A stretch of DNA of 64,000 bases from Halichondria panicea. Taxonomy: Eukaryota; Porifera; Demospongiae; Suberitida; Halichondriidae. Below the pieces are notes generated by a model, which did no database searches, was not told the origin of the DNA, and saw only the letters and a list, made by a program, of their open reading frames with translations. How positions within the stretch are numbered: the stretch's first letter is position 1; each line of letters begins with the position of its first letter. Of the stretch, positions 1 to 11,700 are shown one piece after another. Position numbers and translations under genes: made by a program. Location of the stretch: contig NC_087378.1 of NCBI RefSeq assembly GCF_963675165.1, positions 6,861,073-6,925,072 of the forward strand. Direction: 5' to 3'.

Positions 1-516
1 ATACAAAAGTCTGAAGTAAGCAAAACACTCATTATAATTATAGTGACACATGTTAATATTTTTTCTTCTACACAGAAAATAGACCCTGACTTCAATCCAA
101 TTGAAATCGGGAAATCGACTGTTGTATCGGAATCAATGCACAGTATATTTAACTTTCTCAATCCAACCGGCTCAGACATTCAGCTTCCTGCAATTGAGGG
201 AGCACAAGAATTCCACGGCAATAACACAGCTACAAATGATCAGGAAGACACTAAGTGTTCTTGCAATAACAACGAGAAAAACTCCGGACATGTGACAGAG
301 TGTACACGCCAAGACAGCTTGATTAGTGAGATGACTGAATACCTTGATTCTCCTGGGTACGGGAGCGACAATAAAAAAGTGTCGACACATTATTGGAATA
401 CTAGTGATTACGTTGATGATCCATCATCACAATTTTCACAGCCAACTGACTACACCATGCCAATTTTTAGCAGACCACACGTCTATTTTAGTTTCCCTAG
501 TGACTTTTTGAACTAG
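1..516 (+). CDS. Type I membrane receptor-like protein, 3' end only (tandem paralogue 1)
   Basis: Only the last two coding exons lie in the window. I read a partial exon at 1-15 that ends at a GTAAGC donor, a 60-bp intron, and a terminal exon at 76-516 after a CTTCTACACAG acceptor. The terminal exon opens with KIDPDFNP, which matches KIDPNFIP at the same point of the complete neighbour at 900-2816, and both proteins end in a similar F-x-F-P block. The visible part is a cytoplasmic tail of about 147 residues with several tyrosines in acidic settings (TEYLDSPGY, SDYVDD, TDYTMP), which look like phosphorylation or SH2-docking sites. The membrane segment and ectodomain lie off the left edge. I do not recognise a named family, and the signalling role is inferred. 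Confidence 0.6.
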   Translation: MQKSEVSKTLIIIIVTHVNIFSSTQKIDPDFNPIEIGKSTVVSESMHSIFNFLNPTGSDIQLPAIEGAQEFHGNNTATNDQEDTKCSCNNNEKNSGHVTECTRQDSLISEMTEYLDSPGYGSDNKKVSTHYWNTSDYVDDPSSQFSQPTDYTMPIFSRPHVYFSFPSDFLN

Positions 517-899
517 TGATTGTCTTTATAATACTGATAACTACATACTGAGCTTTTAACATGGATTATGGCATACGTGAGCTAGGTACAAACATTAAAT
601 CGATTATATGCATGTTTTAATACATGTTATGTTAGGTACATGCATGTGATTAAATGTATACCACATGCATGACTGTCTGACATCAACAAACTAGAATTCT
701 GTAAATTGTATGTGAATTGAACACATTAATGGCTATGTACATGTACACATCCGTGCATGTGTGGGCAGATTCAACAATACAACTGTTAAAATAATACGAG
801 GGAGTTACTTGGAATGCATGACCATGCATGGCTTTTTATTATGCATTAAGCACAAACAGCACAGTTTTTACTCAGTTCAATTTCTCTATATAGCTTATA
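517..899. other. Intergenic spacer between the tandem receptor genes
   Basis: No coding region was seen. The stretch is AT-rich with repeated short palindromes such as CATGCATG and ACATGT, which are common through the whole window. The segment just before the ATG at 900 is the expected promoter and 5' UTR of the second receptor gene, with a TATATAGC stretch about 15 bases upstream of the ATG that lies too close to be a convincing TATA box. Confidence 0.4.
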
Positions 900-2816
900 A
901 TGGAGTTCTGTAATTTGAAAAGCAGTAAAATATCCAGCTTTATTATAGCGTTACTCTCAATGCTCAGTGTACTGGCCAAAGCAGAGGGTATGTGTAAAAG
1001 TAAATGTTTACCAACAATTATTCAGCATGCCTGCCGTTGTGTTGCATAGACTTAGTGAGCCTGAAAGCACTGTGTTCATCTAACAGAGCTGGAGTGAAGT
1101 GGACAGCTATCTCACCAACCTACAATGGTTACATTGACCTCGACTTCAGTTGCACCAATTCTAATGTGAGTATATAATTTATAATTTTAATAAAATTATA
1201 AGTACACACTTTTTGTGACAGCTATATAGTCATATATACATGCAGGGTAACATAACACATGTTGAAAGACAGGACAAGTGCTTTCACAAGAGAAATGTGC
1301 TACCTGCATTGGAACATATGCTGTATCGTTCAATGACTCATGCTATCAGTATGGATCTTGAAACAGGAACAGTATGTACATTCATTGCATGCATAAAGAG
1401 CCGATTTGAAGAGTACATGGATACAGTCAATGACACTTGTACAATTGGAGGTATGACTGTACCACCTCAAACTAACTTGACCTAAACAAATCCTTTACAG
1501 CTCCTACTGCTCTACCTGTACTACCAGCGATATGTAAACGTACTGGCAGCGAACAATGTCAGTGCTCATGCAGTCCAGGCTTTGAGGGAATAGCTGACAG
1601 CAGCATTGACGGGAACACATGTGAGTTGCCACGCACTGGCAACACACAAACGTAATTACGATTCTATTGCAGGCGAGGCTATCGTAGTTCCACACCCAGC
1701 ATCTACAGTGACCTCCACCTTCATCATTGCCCCAACAAGCTACATACACGTAGTAGCAACCCCAACACGTAGCAAGCACCTAGTCACAACAACACCTGTA
1801 ACCACACCATCAATCACAACCACTTCATCCATATCTGCACAAACAAGCCCTTCAATAACAATTCCACTTACTCTTCTAACTGGTTCACCTATAGCTACAG
1901 GGGCTGTGAGCCATGACTCAGGGCTTGGTCATTCCAACACACCCACTGTCATATCGGTGGTGTCAGGAGTGGCTGCAGTACTCCTCATAGTAGTCATCGG
2001 CATGGTGATATTTTGTTTGGGGACGGTCAAGTACAAAAGAATGAAGCTAAACAAGTAAAGTATGCTCTAATAATTAATCTATGATTTATGGTCGCTGTAT
2101 ACTCTAACAGGTTTCACGAGCAGCGTACCATGCCTTTTAAACAACAAAAAAGAGAAGTTAATAACTAACAATAAATAAATTGAGGTCAAACATGTGCTTT
2201 ATTCCCAATAGAAAATTGACCCGAACTTTATTCCAGACAATTGGAAAATGGATACAAGGATAGCCATGAGCAAGTCAATAGACAGTAAGCTAGACACGTT
2301 TCCACCACACCCACATTCTTCAACTGAGGAAGAAGGTGCTGCTCTAATGATGGCCATCACTGAGACTGTTCCTGGTGAAGATGGACAAATTAGCAATGCA
2401 GAGAAACGAGGCGCTTACGTTTACAGAGTGAGTGAAGGGAGCTCAGGATATGTGACTGAAGGTAGTTTGGGCTTCATATCAGAATCACTAATTTGTCAAG
2501 TGAAAAACTACACGGACTCTATCAGTCAAGACAACAATGAAGTGAGATTGCAAGGAGAAGGTCACGTTCAGAATGAAAGAGGCTATATAGTGGATAGAAA
2601 AAGCTCTCAACAGACCAACTGTTCTGAAGACTACATGGACTCTATCAGTCAAGACAACGATGGAGTGAGATTGCAAGGAAAAATTGACGTTAAAAACGAT
2701 GGCTATGTAGTGGATAGAAACAGCTCACAACAGACCAACTGTTCACCTGAAAACTATCTTGCACCTATTTTATGTACTGACGTATCCTTTACTTTTCCCT
2801 TAGACATGAATTCTTG
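900..2816 (+). CDS. Type I membrane receptor-like protein (tandem paralogue 2)
   Basis: I assemble seven exons whose reading phases all agree: 900-987, 1050-1165, 1246-1450, 1501-1620, 1673-2054, 2111-2156 and 2212-2816. The start gives a signal peptide (MEFCNLKSSKIS followed by a hydrophobic core). The ectodomain has paired cysteines, then an EGF-like half domain (CQCSCSPGFEG to DGNTCE), a long Ser/Thr-rich stalk around residues 160-250, and a membrane segment (VVSGVAAVLLIVVIGMVIF). The cytoplasmic tail of about 215 residues carries two copies of a 41-residue unit with tyrosine motifs (DYMDSIS, GYVVDR, GYIVDR). A related tail precedes it at 1-516, so this is a tandem duplicate pair. Surface signalling or recognition is the likely role, but this is inferred; no named family was recognised. 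Confidence 0.6.
2506..2754 (+). repeat. Two-copy 123-bp coding repeat in the receptor tail
   Basis: Two in-frame units of 123 bp (41 codons) begin at the TAC codons at 2509 and 2632. Each unit runs from NYTDS/DYMDS through SISQDN and VRLQG to GY(I/V)VDR and SSQQTNC. The conserved spacing of the tyrosines suggests that the duplication multiplied a docking motif. Confidence 0.75.
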
Positions 2817-3136
2817 ACTTTTACAAATTAATTTGTACCATCCATAATAACAATTCAGATTCTTACATACTTACTAGGGCTATATATATGTACTTGGGTG
2901 GATGGGCGGGGAAAGCAGTATACAGGTTTTACATTACACTACCGACACATTCCGATATGTGGGTTTATTATTGGGAAGCAATTTTGACCAATCTACCACA
3001 ATTGGATTAGTATTACATGCATCCAATAGATGCAAAGTCTTTAAAAGCATGCAGGAAACACTTTGCATGCAAACAAGTCACAAGCTAAAAGCTATATAGA
3101 CTTATAAGTGAAACACAACGTCTGCCTCCTTAAAAT
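2817..3136. other. Intergenic spacer upstream of the frizzled-CRD gene
   Basis: There is no convincing coding sequence here. The stretch is AT-rich with CATGCA palindromes. A TATATAGAC string about 45 bases before the ATG at 3137 could be a core promoter element, but this is weak. Confidence 0.3.
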
Positions 3137-5250
3137 ATGAGAGCTAGTCGTGTGACTATGATACTTCTGGCGGTGGTGGCGGTGGGCTCGAGTCTGAGCC
3201 GCTCAAGAGTCATTGAAGACAGTAACAGTAAGGCTGAGTGCAAGAGTATCGAGGAGATTCCAATGTGTGCAGGACTTGGCTATGAAGCATTTGCGCTACC
3301 AAACATCCTCAAACAAGACAGCATAAGCCAGATCAATACCGAGCTAAGCGCTCTGATTGGTGCGACTCAATGTTCCAACGCTTTGGTCTACTTCTTATGT
3401 TCTCTGTACGCTCCTTTTTGCTTTAACATGCACTTTAACGGTGAAAATGTTGCACAAACCTTATCCCCCTGCCGAAACCTGTGCTTGTATGTCAGAGAGG
3501 GGTGCATCGATGATATACAGAGGCTGGAGCTCAGCCACTTGAACTGTGCCGAATATCCAGATGGTGGCCTGTGCTTTGGTCCTTCAAATTTTTCAATTTT
3601 TGACCCAATTGAAGTTCACACCAAAGAAGGTATCTTAATTTTAGAGGCGCACGAATGTATGTCACTAGGTCGTGTGTGCATGGGTGTATAGTGGTATGCA
3701 ACAAAGTAAGGTGTGTATCCAAATTGTATTCTTTTTAACTATAGAGACAATCTGTGACTACGAAGTAACCGAGATACAGACCACCAGTGCAGCAATAATT
3801 TCCAGCAACACTACACCCCAGGATGCCATAACTTGCATCCCTGCAGTGCTCCACATAACTGTCGGGGAAACCATTCAACTGACAGGCCTAAAACCCGAGA
3901 CTAGGTACATCTGCACTATTCAGCAGGGAGAGCACACGTGCACAGTGGAGTTGACCACTCTACCACTACTAAGTAAGCTACACTAATTGATGTGTTACTA
4001 TTGAGAAAGTACTAGCCACAGGAAATGTACTTAATGGATGACAAGCTCACTAGCTCCACATGTGTATACTTAATTATGCAACACCAAAAGTACTAGCCAC
4101 AGGAAATGTACTTAATGGATGACACGCTCACTAGCTCCACATGTGTATACTTAATTATGCAACACCAAAAGTACTAGCCACAGGAAATGTACTTAATGGA
4201 TGACACGCTCACTAGCTCCACATGTGTATACTTAATTATGTAACACCAAAAGTACTAGCCACAGGAAATATACTTAATGGATGACACGTTCACTAGCTCC
4301 ACATGTGTATACTTAATTATGCAACACATGAAGATTCTTTGGGCTTCTTATATACAGGCCAATGTACACGTGTATGTATACAGGCCATTGCATACGTGTG
4401 TTTATATAATTTCGGTTATATAATTTATTGTTTGCAAACTAATAGGTATACAGCTGATCAACAGTACTCCGGATGTGTACAACAATTCTATTCACTTGGA
4501 GTTTGAGACCAACCGAGCCGTGGCCACACTACAATGCCAGCTGCTCCCCATAGACAATAAAATAAATTGTAAGCATATGTTTGTTTGCATTGCCACACCA
4601 CTTGAAAGTGCATGAAACTTATCACTGGAAGTCATGGATACCATTATGTCCCTAGGCAAACTATAGGATAGGAGTTGGGCATGCAAGAATGCAATGCAAC
4701 CACAGTAGATATCTTATCGAACCTAATTCAATTTGTCACAGGCAGTGGCGGGACAGTGGACTTTGAAGGGGTGGACCCTGGTCATCACACGATACGGATA
4801 CTTGCTGAGAACAGTGCAGATGACAGAGCCACCATTAGAGTGCGTGCGAGGGTGTTAAAACCTGGCCATTGCACTGTGACTCTCATTAACCAACAGTGGG
4901 CGTTGGAGGAGGGTGTGCTGACCGTATGGTTCAAGGGACACCCAAAACAGGATAGCTTCGATTGTAAAGTGGCAGACGAGTTTGAGTGCCATGGTAAGAG
5001 TATAATCATGCATTTTAGGCAAGGCTCTTAACATTAAAAACACTTGACATGCACGCATACAGTTATTAATTGCAGTACGTAGCGTAGATTCACTGTATTT
5101 GCTTCAGTCCACACAGATACAGCTGACCCTCCATCTTTGACTGCAACAATAGCATTAACCGAAGGGACCCACACAATACAAATTTCTCCTAAGAAGTCGG
5201 GAAACGAATGTACTAGAAGATACCCACGAAAAATAACTGTGACTGTGTAG
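3137..5250 (+). CDS. Secreted frizzled-type cysteine-rich domain protein
   Basis: Five exons join in phase: 3137-3629, 3745-3972, 4446-4568, 4742-4993 and 5108-5250, giving about 413 residues. A signal peptide (ILLAVVAVGSSLS) is followed by a frizzled CRD with ten cysteines in family order: IPMCAGLGY, ATQCSNA, FLCSLYAPFC, SPCRNLC, REGC, LNCAEYPDGGLC. The downstream exons encode cysteine-containing beta-strand modules, one resembling fibronectin III (GLKPETRYIC). No membrane segment and no netrin-like (NTR) domain are visible, so it is neither a Frizzled receptor nor a standard SFRP. FZ-CRDs bind Wnt lipids, so extracellular Wnt binding is the likely but unproven role. The phase-1 introns between modules fit a shuffled extracellular protein. 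The gene is convergent with HBS1L. Confidence 0.75.
4008..4328. repeat. 81-bp minisatellite, about four copies
   Basis: A unit beginning AGTACTAGCCACAGGAAATG recurs at 81-bp steps (ACTAGCCAC at 4011, 4092, 4173 and 4254), with only a few substitutions between copies. It lies inside the intron between the second and third exons of the frizzled-CRD gene. Confidence 0.9.
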
Positions 5251-5741
5251 CTCCATAATTAAGTGTATATACGACACAAAACCAAATTTCTGAAAATATT
5301 GTTTGAATTGTGATTATAATAATTATTATGTCCATTATAAAACTGTGCTATAACAAGTTTTGTGCTCAGTGTTCATATAAATTTAGTTGAGTGAGAAGAT
5401 TGGTCTAGACAGCAAGCTCTGACACATCACCATGGCAACACACGTACCACACGCTCACTGAATGATCTGGAGTGGCAAATAGATGGATGGCTAAACACAC
5501 TAGCGACTATAGGCACCACTTGCTTGCATGCTATACACCGGTTGCTACCACTGTCGCTAGGCTATCAGTAAGAATGCATGATGTATACAGTCCCTAGGGA
5601 AGCTAAAGAAACAACTTGATCTCTAAATTCCTAGAGCCTAGCATACGTACCTGCAAAAAATACAGAATGCTCTAGATACATGTATTATTGTAACTATAGG
5701 ATCAAATGGCATTCCAAGGACACAGACCATAGCCAGTAGAC
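5251..5741. other. Convergent 3' spacer between the frizzled-CRD gene and HBS1L
   Basis: Two genes end toward each other here. Only AT-rich 3' UTR-like sequence was seen, with no coding exon, repeat or RNA gene recognised. Confidence 0.4.
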
Positions 5742-8700
5742 TCACTTAGCCCCATCACACACAATCTTTTGTTTGTGACAGGGGACACCGGGACCCACCT
5801 TAGTGACGACGCCAGCTGCTATGGTGTTGCCCCCGGCACGGATCATGAATCGACCCAACTCCTTGCAATCCTGATAGAGCTCCAAACATATCGGTCGGGA
5901 GACGTCCAATCGGATTATGGCAGAGCTGTTTTTAGTCAGGCACCTGTACGAGAGTCAAGTAACATAATTACATGTAATATGACAGTGTCATGTTTAATCA
6001 CGTCTGAAAGTGGATAATTTAATAAATGGGAGCACGATCCTAATTATTATTGTAGTATGCTAATGGCGCACAGGGCAGTAGGAATGTATAGTATCTAGTC
6101 TATAAGTAGTTATGTCTAGTCTAGCTTCATAGCGTAATTATGTATAATTATGGCTTCAATGTGTTAGCAGATTGTCAATGTGGTACAATCACAAGGGACT
6201 ATCCTGTGAGGTACTAGACAAGAGGCTGCGATACAAGACTTGAGATAAGTTTACTGACAGTTTACATAATTATGGGTTGGTAAGTAAACATGGCAACATT
6301 CTATCAAAGGTCTTGTGTAAACTGTTTATGCACTTCATTCTTTCAAGGTGGGCTGCAAAGTACACATCCTGTCTGATAATGATACATCAGCATCAGAAGC
6401 CTAGAAATCACATTTGGAACGCACAGAGTAAGTCGAACATGTACAGTGCTCCCAGCAATAGATTGTCAAATTCAAGTGAAAGGGGCACCCCAGTCAAGAT
6501 TACCGGCTATACGATCTGATCTGCTGTGAGACTGACTCCTCTTACCGAGGTTTCTTTCGAAGCAGTTCCCCTGTGTTCTTGTTGAGTAGACTCAGCAGCT
6601 TGGTCACCACAGCTGGCTCATTCAGCGACTGGTAGTGCAGCACCACCTACAAACAGGAGGAGTATACCAGCATTTTACTGAGAGAGTATCCTACATATTA
6701 TTGATACATGTGTAGGGGCGTGCACTGAGACAACACAGTACTGTGGATTCACAGTTTATTTTTATTTTCCAGTTAGACTACATTCACTAGCTATGAATCG
6801 TAATGCTACATGTATAATTATGACTGATTACTATAAGCAACTCACAGGGAAGCCAATAGTGATGGGGATGTCAATGTTGAACACAATGACTCTGGCCTCT
6901 AGTCTGGTGACCGCTCTTATTGGTTGATCCTGACTGCACAAAACACTGCCAATACTGGGTGAGGAGATATAATACACAAATGAGTGGGTGGGTGGGTGGG
7001 TACAGTGTAAACAGAGCCACAGTGTTTGTCACAGTAAGTACTTGGCTAATAATACTCAAGAGAGCCTAGACAACAGCTACATATACGTAATTATATAGTT
7101 CTGCATGACTTCATCAGAAATATCTTAGCAATGAACACAGTTTGCACGAGCGCCCCCCCCCCTCACCTGACTTTGGCACTGTCTAATCCGATGAGAGTGA
7201 GGATGACCTGGTCACCAGCCGCTGCCCACGAACTCTGACCCTCGCTAACACTCAAAGCTGCAGATATTGCGAACATGGTAACTATTTCTAAGGTTATAGT
7301 ACAGGGGGAACGCACCTTTGATAGTAGCTACCTCATTAGCAGGCTGAATGAGAACCGATTGTCCAACTTGCACATGTCCCGATTCCAGACGACCAGACAC
7401 ATTAAATCCTGACCCCTGACCTATGCACATGAGCCACTATGGAAATTTGGATCGGATCAATTATCCCGTTACCTTTAAATATGTCAGCAATACAGCACCG
7501 GAAGGGCTTGTCCACTGGACGTGGGGGAGAACGGAACTGGTCTGTACGACGTGTGTGTGGGGTGGGGTGATTACACATCTCATATTATAGTGAGCAGCTG
7601 TCTCACCAATTCTCTGCAGTAGGGTGGGGCCAGAGTACCAGGACGTCAGTTCTGGTAGAGAGGGTGTGGTCATAAGATTATCCCCTGTCAGTCCGGAGCA
7701 TGGCACATAGTTCACATCACTCTCCTATGGGTGGGGGGGGGTGTGGAGTTGTTAGAGGTGTGCCGCGGGGGGAGGGGATTATGAGTGGGAGCAGTGACTC
7801 TGATTACTAGGAACTGTGTACATGTATATTCATCGTTGGTTGCTCAAGAGTTAAGAATGTGAACCAAATAAATGAAATCATTATACTATTGCAACATTTA
7901 CAGGAAATCAGAATCATTCGTGGAAAGGTGACAAACATGTACGCACAAACAACACGGACACTTAATTCATTGACATGCATGTGCATGTACATGTACTGGG
8001 ACAGTGTAGGCATGTGTGTTACCTTGAATCCAGCCTGCTTGAGAAACAGCTTCAGTTTCTGCTCAACATCATTGAACCTTGTCTGAGACCAGTCAACCTA
8101 CAGACATGTACATAGCCAGCACCAAGACTGTCACTCTGTATTGCACAGTACATACAATCATGTACATAGCCAGCACCAAGAGTGTCACTCTGTATTGCAC
8201 AGTACATACAATCATGTACATAGCCAGCACCAAGAGTGTCACTCTGTATTGCACAGTACATACAATCATGTGCATAGCCAGCACCAAGAGTGTCACTCTG
8301 TATTGCACAGTACATACAATCATGTACATAGCCAGCATCAAGAGTGTCACTCTGTATTGCACAGTATATACAATCATGTACATAGCCAGCACCAAGAGTG
8401 TCACTCTGTATTGCACAGTACATACAATCATGTACATAGCCAGCACCAAGAGTGTCACTCTGTATTGCACAGTATATACAATCATGTACATAGCCAGCAC
8501 CAAGACTGTCACTCTGTATTGCACAGTATATACAATCATGTACATAGCCAGCACCAAGAGTGTCACTCTGTATTGCACAGTATATACAATAGGGCTATAG
8601 AATCATGAAGAATGTTGTAACTAAAATGGCACGCACATCTTATAAAGTCAGTCCATAAGCTATAATTATTATACTCTTGCAAAAATGATACCATTATTAA

Positions 8701-11700
8701 ATTGATGTCACTATGACACCATATAACTGTCTCCTTATAAGCATTCACCTCTAAAGCTGTCATTGCGTATTGCTACCAACAGAACTCACAGTGTCCATTT
8801 TATTGACAGCAACAGTCAGCTGTCTCACTCCCAGTGACCTCACTAAGAGGGCGTGTTCCCTCGTCTGACCCCCTGCTTCAAACCCCGCCTCAAACTCCCC
8901 TACAGTTGCGTTCACTACCAGCACAGCCACGTCCGCCTGTAGAGTGGGTCACCTGATACTCATAACATAGGCACCAAAAACAAACAGTCTTCTATGGATT
9001 TGATCTGCTACAGATTGGATAACACACACGTACACACAAACAGAGCCCCCTAAAAGCTACAGAATATATAGACCTCACCTGCGCTGCTCCAGTGATCATG
9101 TTGGGTATGAAGTCTTTGTGCCCGGGGGCATCCAATAGATTAACGAGCCTGGAGGGGGTTTCGAACATGTACTGTCCCACGTCCATGGTGATTCCTCTAT
9201 GCCTCTCCTCACCCGTCTCGTCCAGGACCCAGGCATAAGCAAACGAGCCCTTGCCCACTTTTTGAGACTCCTGCTCATATCTGAGAGGTGGTACATAATA
9301 ATCATGTGTACAAGCAACATACTGTGACAGTGAATAGTCTAGTCAAGGAGTATCCACCGTGTTGCTTACTTGTGCATTGCTTTCTTGGAGACATTTCCCA
9401 GTAGATAAAGCATGTGTCCCATAAGAGTGCTCTTACCAGCATCCACATGGCCTGCATGCAATGAGACAGATTAGGTGTATATTTCGAGGGTATAAATGTT
9501 TGCGGTTTTCGCTGATTAAGTATGTATTGTGAAAATTTATACCCACGAATTTAATATCGCATAATCGCATACATGCATGCATGCATGCTGCAGAAAGGCT
9601 GCTATTCCGCGAAAACCTTTCTAACAGTCATTCCGCAAAAGTTTATACCCTCAAAATATACATGTACCCGCTATACGGTATATAGGGCTTTAACTTCATT
9701 ACAATAAGTATGGACCAGTGGGCTGTGTGTGTGTTACCTATGACGACGAGGTTGATTTGTCCTTTGCTGGTCTTCTCCCTCTCCTTGTATTCAGTCAGTA
9801 CATCAACCCTCTGATGAGTATACATGTATGTATGTGTGTATGTACAAGATACAGATTGTGCTGATGACAGCACACATGTACCCAGAAATAGAGGTAGTAC
9901 AGACACACAGACACACACGGATAAGGGGACTAGTTGCTCAATTAAGGGGAAAAATTACAGTATGCAGTATGACAAACTACTACATGTACCAGTATATGCA
10001 AACAATTCTAACGAAGCCCTCCACCGCTGGCTACCAGGAAGTATGCTTAGGTAGCGATACTACAATCTGTACCAATTACACATTTCATCCAGTCCACACA
10101 TTAACAATCATCGTTGTTACTTAACATGCTAAGCATTAGAATTATTCCAAGAGTTAGTTTCAAGTCAACTAGCAACAATTTTACTCGGTAAAGGAGTATA
10201 TTACGTAAGACTAGAGTATTATGCAGCTTACATTGAACTTTGACTTGCTCCTCTGTGGAGTTAGTGCGGGTCGTTGGGTGGGAGTGGCATGAGTAGGGGA
10301 TGGGCTTCGAGCTGGACTGGCATAAGGACTTCGGCTTGGACTGGGAGTGCCACTGCAGGGAGGGGTGGTTAGGGTATGGTACAAGGAGGGCCGATTGGGT
10401 ATGGTACAAGGAGGGGTGGTTAGAATATGGTGCAGGGATGGTTAGGATTTGGGTACTATACACACTATTCACATACGTACAACATGTGACACGGCTATAA
10501 TTATTTTCTAAAATACAACCACACATAGAGGCACCACTGACAAAGAAGAAGGCACCACTGACAAAGAAGAGCTATTAGAGGAGACTAACTATTATACAGA
10601 GTAGCTAGGCCAGAACAGAAACAATTCTTGGCTAACTGATTCTCACCACATGATGTGACACACTCCCTCACCTGTGAATGAGTCCATCGTCCAGCGACCG
10701 GCCAGCTGTGACAAACCCTCTCTTAGGTTTGAGGGAGGAGGATGCTACTCTCTTAGTGATCACCTCAATGTCTCCACTCCTTTGAGAGCCTGTAGGGAAG
10801 AGACAGATAGGCACAGAAGAGGGACTGGTTTAACAGTGAAAGTTATAATCCCATTGAGTTGATTGAGAAAATTAATTCAATACGTGTATTGCGTGCACAT
10901 CTGAGACAGTAAAAAGTTGCTATATAAAAATGTTAGTCAAAAGTCATTTCTTTCTGGTAAACGCTGCTTTTTGTTTCTCTTTGACTAAGTCATCGGGTGA
11001 GGGGGTGGAGAAATCGAACTGAGTCCGTTTTCGATATTTCTTTGCTAATTTTGATACTACTCGACTATGGATGACTTCTTTGAGTTTTTCCACCTCTTCA
11101 TTCAACGTTGGCTGACACATCAAAAGAAATAGTGAAGATCGAGGTCGACCATTGCATTGGAACGTGACAACGCAAGCCGAGGGACCACTCAGTGTCTTCT
11201 TGTCGTCTTCAGGAGAGCTTTGACCCACCGACTGTTTGTAAAGACTGGAGAGGGTCATCTTACTAGGGGGGCGAGATTTTGCTACGTCAGCATGCCCTCG
11301 TGCTAGATCAGAGAGTGATAGTTGGGCTGCTCCTCCAGATGTTGGTTTGAGAGCTCTAAACACGAAGTCAGTGTGTGGTGATGGTTTCACTTTAGTTTGA
11401 GCTTGTTTGGGACGAGTGGATTCAGTGTGTGCAGCAATGAGTTCAGAGAGGCTTGAAGTCACCGCCATATTTCCACTGTCGGATGAGGTAGCTGTTTTTT
11501 TGCTATTGATGAGATCAAATAAGCTTGGTTTTTTCACTTGCCCACTGCTTGTGGTAGTACGTTCCTTAGGGGGAGCTGAGAGGCTGCTAACACCAGTAGT
11601 AGCACATTTGACGAGATTGGATAAACTGGGTGTAGTTGTGTCCTTCACTAAATCAGACAAACTTAGCTTAGTAGAGTTTTCCTTAACAAGAGTAGACAAA

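Noticed and set aside
8079-8608. Long open frames of 120-173 codons on both strands
   Set aside because: They are produced by the stop-free 54-bp minisatellite and lie inside an HBS1L intron.
9824-10124. Plus-strand frames of 76-98 codons
   Set aside because: They lie in an HBS1L intron and follow TG/CA-rich simple sequence; no family resemblance.
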